Source of the DNA: Caryophanales bacterium UBA4855
GTDB lineage: Bacteria > Bacillota_I > Bacilli_A > RFN20 > CAG-826
Reading direction: 5' to 3'
NCBI GenBank assembly: GCA_002399785.1
Contig: DHEH01000010.1
Location: 1 to 64,000, forward strand
Length of the DNA: 64,000 bases
Shown here in pieces: positions 54,611 to 61,514 of this stretch (positions are counted from its first letter, which is position 1; each line of letters opens with the position of its first letter). Both the position numbers and the translations under genes were made by a program. The notes under the pieces are model-generated. The model saw only the letters and a program-made list of their open reading frames with translations, ran no database searches and was not told the DNA's origin.

Positions 54611-54635
54611 GGGTGAGAGCACTCTCACTCTTTTT
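54611..54635 (+). terminator. terminator of pckA
   Basis: GGGTGAGAG (54611-54619) pairs with CTCTCACTC (54622-54630) with one G-T pair, followed by five T. Confidence 0.85.
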
Positions 54636-54903
54636 ATTTCTCTTGTCCAATTTCTGCTTCATCTAATCAATTATTTTTTGTAGTAAATTTTATTTTTTTG
54701 AAAATAATATAAATTGTCTTCTTAATTTTTGCTCGTTATGAGCATCTTGTATATAGGAGGATGTTAATGGATATACAAAATGTCCGTTGTTCTTTGAAAA
54801 ATAAAAAGATATAAGAAAACAGAAGATAAAAATATAAATTACATTATTTGATTCGCTATTTGTGACTTTAAATTTTAATATGGAATGTGCGGTCATTTCT
54901 TAC
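54636..54903. other. non-coding gap with a short ORF inside a hairpin
   Basis: About 270 bp between the pckA terminator and the ABC-F gene. The one notable item is at 54747-54783: TTGTATAT (about 54748-54755) and ATATACAA (about 54771-54778) can pair. The loop holds a perfect AGGAGG ribosome site and the ATG (54767) of a 15-codon ORF ending at 54814 (MDIQNVRCSLKNKKI). In this window a perfect ribosome site before such a short frame is unusual. It may be a regulated leader peptide or a small-protein gene. Nothing else is recognised. Confidence 0.35.
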
Positions 54904-54916
54904 TATAATTAGCGGT

Positions 54917-56812
54917 ATGGCTATTATTTCTTTTACAAATGTTACTAAGTATTATGTTAATGATTTGATTCTTGATCATGTTTCTTTTAGCATAAATAAA
55001 GGTGAAAAAGTTGCTTTAATTGGAAATAACGGCGTTGGCAAGACAACAATTTTTAAATTAATTTTAAAAGAAGAAGAACCAACTTTAGTAAGTAAGGAAG
55101 ATAAACCAGGTGATATTTCGATTTTGAACGGATCAACAATTGGCTATCTGGATCAAAATGCTATTAGAAACGTCAACAATACAGTTTTAACAGAATTATT
55201 GGAACCTTTTAAAGAAACAATCGAAATAGAAAAAAAGATTGCCAGTGTTAGCGAAAAAATTAAACACGAACCTAATAATATTGATTTACTTGATAAGTAT
55301 GATTCTTTGCTTAAACAATATGAGGATAATCGCGGATACACATATTTAAATGAAATTGACGATATGATTTTCCGTTTCGGATTCAACAATGAAACAAAAT
55401 CACGCGTCATAAAAGAATTAAGCGGTGGTGAAAGAATGAAGGTAGCTTTCATTAAAATTCTTTTATTTAAATATAATGTTTTACTTCTTGACGAACCTAC
55501 TAATCATCTTGATATATCAACCATTGAATGGCTAGAAAATTTCTTAAAAACATATAAAGGAACAATCTTTTTTATCTCGCATGACCGCTATTTTTTAGAA
55601 ACGCTTTCGGATAAAATTGTTGAATTAGAAAATCATCAATGTACTGAATATAATATGGATTATGATCATTATTTGATTGAAAAAGAGAGAAATTACAATT
55701 CATTACTAAAACTAGCCTCAAAAGAAGATAAAGAAATCGAAAGATTGAGAAGGTTTATTGAATACTATAAACCAAAACCTAGATTTACTAGTAGGGCTAA
55801 AGACAAAGAACATAAATTAGCACGTATTGAAGCTAATAAAACCACTCCTCCAATTAAAGAAAATAAAAATATAAAACTAAAAATTGAAGGTGGTAATTTG
55901 GCAAATAAGCAATTATTATCCTTTAAAGATGTTGTAATTGGTTATGATAAGCCTCTTTGTCCAGAATTTAGTTTTGATGTTTATGGTCAGGATCGAATTG
56001 CTGTATGTGGTGATAACGGTATAGGAAAAACTACATTTTTAAAATCAATTATTAAAGAAATTCCTTTGATAAATGGAAAAATTAGAGAATTAAGACCAAT
56101 CAATTATGGTTATATTAAGCAAAATGATTATATTTTTAAAAGCGGAGAAAACGCTTTAACATATTTAAGAAATAAATATCCAATTAAATTAGATAGAGAG
56201 TTAAGAACTATTTTAGGATCGTTTCAATTTAAAGGCGAAGACGTTTTTAAAGACACATCTTTGATGAGTAATGGCGAAAAAATGCGATTAATTCTTTGTT
56301 CCTTCTCATTGAGTGGATATGAAGTTTTGCTTTTAGATGAGCCTACAAACCACTTAGATATGGTTACAAAAGAATGCTTAATAAAAGCGCTTGATGCTTA
56401 CAAAGGTGCTATTATATTCATTTCTCATGACCGTTATTTTATTAATCAGTTAGCTGATTATACACTTTATCTATCTCGAGATTATTCGATGTTCATTGAG
56501 GGAGATTATAATCGTTTGCATATTTTACTTGAAAAACGTAATGAGGAATTAAAATTAATTAAAATTGAAGATATTGAACATCCTAAAATTGTTAGACCAG
56601 AAAGATTATCAAATAACAAAGTTCAAGAGTATACAAAAGAAATGAGCGATATTGAAAAACGTGTCGCCGAAATCGAAGAAGCTTTAGAAGATGATTTTGA
56701 ATCTTATGAAGAAATCGATAAACTTCAAGAAGAAAAGGATATACTTGAACATCGTTATATGGAAGTTATGGATATACTGGAAAAAGATAAAAATAATATC
56801 GAAATCGAATAG
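54917..56812 (+). CDS. ABC-F family ATPase (YdiF-like)
   Basis: A 631-residue soluble protein with two ABC ATPase domains and no membrane part, acting on the ribosome like other ABC-F proteins. The first domain has Walker A GNNGVGKTT, signature LSGGERM and LLLDEPTNHLD. The second has GDNGIGKTT, a changed signature (MSNGEKM for LSGGE) and LLLDEPTNHLD. A charged linker (about 240-310) joins them, and a C-terminal coiled coil (about 575-631) follows. I start at ATG 54917 because TATAAT (54904-54909) ends seven bases before it and the family sequence begins there. It could be housekeeping or antibiotic-protection; the sequence fits YdiF-type better than known resistance types. Confidence 0.88.
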   Translation: MAIISFTNVTKYYVNDLILDHVSFSINKGEKVALIGNNGVGKTTIFKLILKEEEPTLVSKEDKPGDISILNGSTIGYLDQNAIRNVNNTVLTELLEPFKETIEIEKKIASVSEKIKHEPNNIDLLDKYDSLLKQYEDNRGYTYLNEIDDMIFRFGFNNETKSRVIKELSGGERMKVAFIKILLFKYNVLLLDEPTNHLDISTIEWLENFLKTYKGTIFFISHDRYFLETLSDKIVELENHQCTEYNMDYDHYLIEKERNYNSLLKLASKEDKEIERLRRFIEYYKPKPRFTSRAKDKEHKLARIEANKTTPPIKENKNIKLKIEGGNLANKQLLSFKDVVIGYDKPLCPEFSFDVYGQDRIAVCGDNGIGKTTFLKSIIKEIPLINGKIRELRPINYGYIKQNDYIFKSGENALTYLRNKYPIKLDRELRTILGSFQFKGEDVFKDTSLMSNGEKMRLILCSFSLSGYEVLLLDEPTNHLDMVTKECLIKALDAYKGAIIFISHDRYFINQLADYTLYLSRDYSMFIEGDYNRLHILLEKRNEELKLIKIEDIEHPKIVRPERLSNNKVQEYTKEMSDIEKRVAEIEEALEDDFESYEEIDKLQEEKDILEHRYMEVMDILEKDKNNIEIE

Positions 56813-56821
56813 GAGATTATT

Positions 56822-57274
56822 ATGCGAGTAGTATTACAAGAAGTCATAAAGGCAAGTGTAACAATTGATGAAAAATTATTTTCTTCAATTAACAAAGGTT
56901 ATTTATTATTGGTTAGTTTTACTCATGATGATAATGAGGACATTGTTTCTGAAATGGCTTTAAAAATATCTAAATTACGTATTTTTATGGATAAAGATGG
57001 TAAAACAAATTTAAGTTTAAGTGATATTGGTGGCGAGATTCTAAGCGTTTCTCAATTTACCTTATATGCTGATGTTAAACATGGCAATCGTCCATCATTT
57101 ACAAATTGTATGGAGCAAAAATCTGCAAACAATTTGTATAAATTCTTTAATAGTTCATTAAGAAACCTTGGTTTTAATGTTTCTACAGGAATTTTTGGTG
57201 CAGATATGAAAGTGGAATTGATCAATGACGGACCATTTACATTGGCTTTGGATAGTAATGACCTTTTAAAATAA
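56822..57274 (+). CDS. dtd: D-aminoacyl-tRNA deacylase
   Basis: A 150-residue proofreading enzyme that removes D-amino acids (and glycine from tRNA-Ala) from tRNA. It has MRVVLQEV at the start, the catalytic SQFTLYAD near 78-85, GNRPSF near 90, and the GP motif NDGPFT near 138. Length is normal. It follows the ABC-F gene by 9 bases with a GGAG ribosome site, so both translation-related genes share a transcript. Confidence 0.94.
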   Translation: MRVVLQEVIKASVTIDEKLFSSINKGYLLLVSFTHDDNEDIVSEMALKISKLRIFMDKDGKTNLSLSDIGGEILSVSQFTLYADVKHGNRPSFTNCMEQKSANNLYKFFNSSLRNLGFNVSTGIFGADMKVELINDGPFTLALDSNDLLK

Positions 57275-57346
57275 TTAACTATTTAAAACGCTTTTATTTT
57301 TGATTTATTCGTCACATGATTTATAATTCATATAGAGGTGAGCGAT

Positions 57347-58336
57347 ATGAAAATATTATTTTATGGAACACAAGAATACGAAAAAGAAGCATTTAATGAA
57401 GCACTAAAAAATTTTAAGAATATTGAGATTGATTTTTTAGAAAGCGATTTGGAACGTCATACAGCTCATTTAGCAGAAGGTTTTGAAGCTGTCTGTGCTT
57501 TTGTTAATTCTACAATTAATAAAGATGTAATTGATTCTTTGTCTCGTCACGGAGTTAAAATCTTATTAATGCGTTGTGCTGGATATAATAATGTTGATTT
57601 AGACGAATGCAATATTAAAGGAATTACTGTACTCCGTGTTCCGGGTTATTCTCCAGAAGCCGTTGCAGAAATGGCAATTGCTTTAGCCTTGGCAGTGAAT
57701 AGAAAAATTCATAAAGCTTACATAAAAGTTAGGGAAAATAATTTTTCTTTAAATGGATTGGTTGGTGTTAATTTTTATGGAAAAACGGCAGGTATTATAG
57801 GAACCGGCAAAATTGGTCAAGCGATGATTAAAATTTGCAATGGATTTGGGATGAAGGTTATAGCTTATGATAAATTTCCTGGAAAAAATAGTGATCTCGT
57901 CAAATATGTTAGTTTAGACGAATTATATAAAACAAGCGATTTAATTTCTTTACATTGTCCTTTGTTGGATGATACATATCACATGATCAATAAATTTACG
58001 ATTTCGAAAATGAAAAAAGGTGTGATTTTGATCAATACATCAAGAGGTGGTTTAATTGATACTGATGATTTGATTCAAGGCATAAGAGAAAAGAAATTTT
58101 TTGGAGTTGGTCTTGACGTTTACGAAGAAGAAAATAGTAATGTATTCGAAAATAGAGAAAGCGATATTCTAGAACATAGTGTTACAGCCAGATTGCTCTC
58201 TTTTCCAAATGTAATTGTTACATCACATCAAGCATTTTTAACCAAAGAAGCCTTGTTTTCAATAGCGCAAACAACTTTGCAAAATGCTGAAGATTTTATT
58301 AATTACAAAATAAACTCTAGCAATATTGTTAAATAA
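57347..58336 (+). CDS. ldhA: D-lactate dehydrogenase
   Basis: A 329-residue NAD-dependent D-2-hydroxyacid dehydrogenase close to LdhA, reducing pyruvate to D-lactate in fermentation. It has LRCAGYNNVDLD (about 75-87), the NAD-binding GIIGTGKIGQ (about 148-157), the catalytic Arg in NTSRGGLID, and the catalytic His in SHQAFLT (about 296). Length equals E. coli LdhA. I use ATG 57347 because AGAGGTG lies just before it. A GTG three codons upstream is also in frame. It is a single-gene unit. Confidence 0.93.
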   Translation: MKILFYGTQEYEKEAFNEALKNFKNIEIDFLESDLERHTAHLAEGFEAVCAFVNSTINKDVIDSLSRHGVKILLMRCAGYNNVDLDECNIKGITVLRVPGYSPEAVAEMAIALALAVNRKIHKAYIKVRENNFSLNGLVGVNFYGKTAGIIGTGKIGQAMIKICNGFGMKVIAYDKFPGKNSDLVKYVSLDELYKTSDLISLHCPLLDDTYHMINKFTISKMKKGVILINTSRGGLIDTDDLIQGIREKKFFGVGLDVYEEENSNVFENRESDILEHSVTARLLSFPNVIVTSHQAFLTKEALFSIAQTTLQNAEDFINYKINSSNIVK

Positions 58337-58403
58337 AAAATTATACAATTAGTTGTTTTTCGACCATAATTTAGTGATTTTTTCTATTTAAAATTTTTTG
58401 TGA

Positions 58404-58409
58404 TATAAT
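58404..58409 (+). promoter_or_regulatory. -10 of the YitT-type gene
   Basis: TATAAT preceded by TGA (an extended -10, TGATATAAT from 58401). The transcript would start near 58416, inside an in-frame ATG at 58414, which argues that the gene starts at 58462. Confidence 0.6.
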
Positions 58410-58461
58410 AAAAATGTCATTAGGTTGGGACTTTTTAGTTCCGTGGAAAGAGGGGAACTAT

Positions 58462-59493
58462 ATGAAAAAATTATTTTTAAGTCAAAAATTTAAAACTGAA
58501 ATTAAAGATATATCGTTAGTATTAATTGGATGTTTATTACTTGCATTGGCCGATGCGATCTTCATTATGCCATGCAACATTATTAATGGAGGAGTCGACT
58601 CTTTAGCTATTATTGTAAACCATTATTTAGAACCTATTTTTGGTTTTAATTTTACAGATATTGTGATGATAGCAATGCAAATTATTTTATGGATCGTTAG
58701 TTTGTTGACTCTAGGAAAAAAGTTTACATTTCACACATTGTTAGGAACATTAGCGTTTCCATTATTCTACTCTCTTCTATTACGTATAAATTTTAATGAT
58801 TTAGTAGGCATTACATCGATGTATTCTAGACATATAGATGCTAATGGAAATATTGAATTGTCATTATTAATTATTGCAGCTTGTTTTGGAGGTCTTTTGA
58901 GTGGAGCCGGCGTATCATTTGCATATTTAGGCAACGGATCAACCGGAGGATTCGATGTTATTAGCTTTTTAATTGCTAAATATAGCAGTATAAAACAAGA
59001 TTTATCTGGTTTTATTGAAGATGCAACATTAATAATAATCGGTTTATTTGTATTTAAGAACTGGGAATTAGCTCTTGTTGGTATATTAAGTGCTTTTATG
59101 TGTGTAATTTCAGTACAATTCATTTATATTTACACAAACTCATTTATTATTGTTGATATCATATCTGATAAAAATGAAGAGATAAAAGATTATGTACATA
59201 ATGAATTAGGTAGAGCCTCTACTTTAGTAAATACTATTGGTGGTTATACAGGAGAAAAAAGACAAATGTTAAGAGTCATTATTTCTAAAATTGAGATGGG
59301 ATCACTTAAATCATTTATTGCTGCTATCGATAAAAATGCATTTGTTAGTTTTGTTCAAGCTAAAGCTATAAATGGTAATGGATTTGAACCATTTGTAATT
59401 ACATTAAAGCAAAAGAAACGTATAATTAAAAAATACCAAAAAAATAAAAAAATTAATAAAAAAGAGCCTTACAAAACAGAGAAAGATATTTAA
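58462..59493 (+). CDS. YitT-family membrane protein
   Basis: A 343-residue membrane protein of the YitT family: about five to six helices in the first 215 residues (one motif is NGSTGGFDVISFLIAKYSS), then a cytoplasmic DUF2179 domain (about 225-320; ELGRASTLVNTIGGYTGEKRQMLRVII). Function is not established; transport has been suggested for the family. I start at ATG 58462, which follows an AGAGGGGAA ribosome site, rather than 58414, which overlaps the predicted transcript start. The C-terminus is lysine-rich. It is a single-gene unit. Confidence 0.85.
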   Translation: MKKLFLSQKFKTEIKDISLVLIGCLLLALADAIFIMPCNIINGGVDSLAIIVNHYLEPIFGFNFTDIVMIAMQIILWIVSLLTLGKKFTFHTLLGTLAFPLFYSLLLRINFNDLVGITSMYSRHIDANGNIELSLLIIAACFGGLLSGAGVSFAYLGNGSTGGFDVISFLIAKYSSIKQDLSGFIEDATLIIIGLFVFKNWELALVGILSAFMCVISVQFIYIYTNSFIIVDIISDKNEEIKDYVHNELGRASTLVNTIGGYTGEKRQMLRVIISKIEMGSLKSFIAAIDKNAFVSFVQAKAINGNGFEPFVITLKQKKRIIKKYQKNKKINKKEPYKTEKDI

Positions 59494-59601
59494 TTAATAT
59501 CAAAAAGCGTTAACTAAATTTTGTTCGATTAAATTAATGGTTTTTAAAATGTAAAGAGATGATTTTATTTGTTTTTGCTTTATTTATGGGTTAATAAACT
59601 T

Positions 59602-59607
59602 TATAAT
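59602..59607 (+). promoter_or_regulatory. -10 hexamer of mnmA (leaderless)
   Basis: TATAAT ends eight bases before the mnmA ATG. No Shine-Dalgarno is present. Confidence 0.55.
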
Positions 59608-59615
59608 TTGAACGT

Positions 59616-60752
59616 ATGAAAGTAATGTTAGGCTTAAGTGGCGGAGTTGATAGTGCAATCGCTGCATATTTATTAAAAAAACAAGGGTATGAGGTTATTT
59701 GCTGCTTTATGAGAAATTGGGATTCCATGGCAAACAATGATGTTTTAGGAAATCCAACAATTGATGACGGAATTTGTCCACAGGAGCAAGATTATCTTGA
59801 TGCTAAGAAAGTTGCAGAAGATTTAAGCCTTCCTTTTTTACGAATTGATTTTATAAAAGAATATTGGGACAATGTTTTTACGTATTTCCTTAACGAATAT
59901 AAAAAGGGAAGAACTCCAAATCCAGATGTTTTCTGTAATAAATATATTAAATTTGGTCCATTTTTAGATTTTGCAAAGAAAAATGGTTGCGAAATGATTG
60001 CGATGGGTCATTATGCAAAAAGAATTGATAAAGATGGAAAAGTTTATTTATATAAAGCTAAAGATTTAAATAAAGATCAAACCTATTTTTTAAGTCAAAT
60101 CAGCAATGAGCAATTGTCTAGTTGTTTATTTCCTTTGGGTGATATAACCAAACCAAAAGTAAGAGAAATAGCTAAAGAATTAAATTTGACAAGTGTCGAA
60201 ACTAAAAAAGACTCTACAGGCGTATGTTTTATTGGTGAAAGGAACTTTAAAGAATTTTTAGAAAATTATATACCAAGTAAAAAAGGTGAAATTAGAGACA
60301 TTTCAAATAATAAGGTTTTAGGAATTCATGATGGTGTCATGTATTACACTTTAGGTCAAAGACGTGGTCTAGGAATTGGTGGAATTAAAGATCAAAATAC
60401 AAAGGGTGGATGGTTCGTTTGTAAGAAAGATGTAACAAAAAATATCCTATATGTTGCTCAAGGTGATGAAGATGAACATTTGTTAACTGATGAAGCAATA
60501 ATTAATACAATAAATTTATTTAACGGACCTATCGAAGAAGGAAAACACATTTGTGTTAAATTTAGATATCGTCAACAAGATTTAGGTGTAACTGTCCATA
60601 ATTTGGAAGACGGAAACATAAAATTGATTTACGACAAACCTTATAAAGCTGTCACTCCAGGTCAAGCATGTGTTTTTTATGATGGTGATTGTTGTTTAGG
60701 TGGCGGATTAATCGACAAAGTATATTATAAAGGTATAATAAGAAGTTATTAA
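59616..60752 (+). CDS. mnmA: tRNA-specific 2-thiouridylase MnmA
   Basis: A 378-residue enzyme that thiolates U34 of tRNAs for Lys, Glu and Gln. It has the PP-loop SGGVDS (8-13), the first catalytic cysteine C107 in NPDVFCNKYIKF, the second C204 in STGVCFIGER, and the C-terminal TPGQACVFYDGDCCLGGG. Length is normal. The sulfur-donating cysteine desulfurase is not in the window. It is leaderless by position of its -10. Confidence 0.95.
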   Translation: MKVMLGLSGGVDSAIAAYLLKKQGYEVICCFMRNWDSMANNDVLGNPTIDDGICPQEQDYLDAKKVAEDLSLPFLRIDFIKEYWDNVFTYFLNEYKKGRTPNPDVFCNKYIKFGPFLDFAKKNGCEMIAMGHYAKRIDKDGKVYLYKAKDLNKDQTYFLSQISNEQLSSCLFPLGDITKPKVREIAKELNLTSVETKKDSTGVCFIGERNFKEFLENYIPSKKGEIRDISNNKVLGIHDGVMYYTLGQRRGLGIGGIKDQNTKGGWFVCKKDVTKNILYVAQGDEDEHLLTDEAIINTINLFNGPIEEGKHICVKFRYRQQDLGVTVHNLEDGNIKLIYDKPYKAVTPGQACVFYDGDCCLGGGLIDKVYYKGIIRSY

Positions 60753-60826
60753 AAACCATATTGAGCCTGTTTTTCCTATCAAAAATGCTCATTATAATAT
60801 AAAATGTTTAAAAAGAAGGATTATTT

Positions 60827-61237
60827 ATGGAAAAGACTTTATTTGAGAAATATTATGGTTGGTTAATTTTTATTACATTTACTATATTTTTTATATTAAG
60901 TGCCTATGTTATGGTCTCAGCCATTTATTTTAATAATATTGCCGGAATTATTATAGGTATAATTGTCGCAATTTTGGACCTCTTTGATTTAGTTGTTGCC
61001 ATTTTATTAGTTATTAAAAAAGAAAGAATTTCAAAATACTTTCATGCTAATGAAAAAGTTTTATTAACTGGTGAATTTATTAGCTTTAATCGTGTGTTTT
61101 TTAATGTCGAAGTTAAATTCACAACAACTGCCGGAACTTATGTTGATAAAAACTTTTGTGCAAATATTAAATTCAAAAAAACTAAAGCTGTTTACTTATT
61201 TTATAATAATAAGCCCATATTGATTGATTTAAAGTAA
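60827..61237 (+). CDS. small membrane protein of unknown function
   Basis: A 136-residue protein with two membrane helices (about 12-34 and 40-64) and a cytoplasmic C-terminal domain of about 65 residues rich in beta-strand pattern (VFFNVEVKFTTTAGTYVDKNF). I recognise no family. A GAAGGA ribosome site precedes the ATG. It lies between mnmA and the alaS leader, probably as its own unit. Confidence 0.7.
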   Translation: MEKTLFEKYYGWLIFITFTIFFILSAYVMVSAIYFNNIAGIIIGIIVAILDLFDLVVAILLVIKKERISKYFHANEKVLLTGEFISFNRVFFNVEVKFTTTAGTYVDKNFCANIKFKKTKAVYLFYNNKPILIDLK

Positions 61238-61315
61238 AATTAATCGATTTTGCTTTCATTTATTTGGTTATTATTTTATTATATTGACGAAGAAAAAATC
61301 TTTTATTTTATATAA

Positions 61316-61495
61316 AGAGAAGACTGATTGATGAGAAAGTCTTATAAAATATAAGGTGAGCCACTTCATGATGATAGCTAATTACTACGTTATTTGTTAC
61401 GAAAAACAAATGAACTAAGTGCTTATAAAATTTTATAAGAAATAGGATGGTACCGCGAAAAATCGTTCCTAGCAAAATTTTTGCTAGGATTTTTT
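61316..61495 (+). promoter_or_regulatory. T-box riboswitch controlling alaS
   Basis: A tRNA-sensing leader that lets alaS be transcribed when uncharged tRNA-Ala accumulates. The T-box sequence AGGATGGTACCGCG is at 61444-61457; its TGGT would pair with the tRNA ACCA end (discriminator A, right for tRNA-Ala). AGGA (61444-61447) can pair with TCCT (61467-61470) to form the antiterminator. The competing terminator is TCCTAGCAA (61467-61475) with TTGCTAGGA (61481-61489) and six T. A palindromic stem lies at 61422-61439. Two Ala codons could be the specifier, GCC (61360-61362) or GCT (61377-61379), each followed by A. I could not settle stem I. Confidence 0.88.
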
Positions 61496-61514
61496 ATTTA
61501 AGGAGATAAAAATT

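Noticed and set aside
54690..54896. 68-residue minus-strand open frame before the ABC-F gene
   Set aside because: No promoter or ribosome site in the right place, and the composition matches AT-rich non-coding DNA.
58414..58461. Upstream in-frame ATG for the YitT-type gene
   Set aside because: The -10 at 58404-58409 puts the transcript start at or past this codon, and 58462 has a strong ribosome site.
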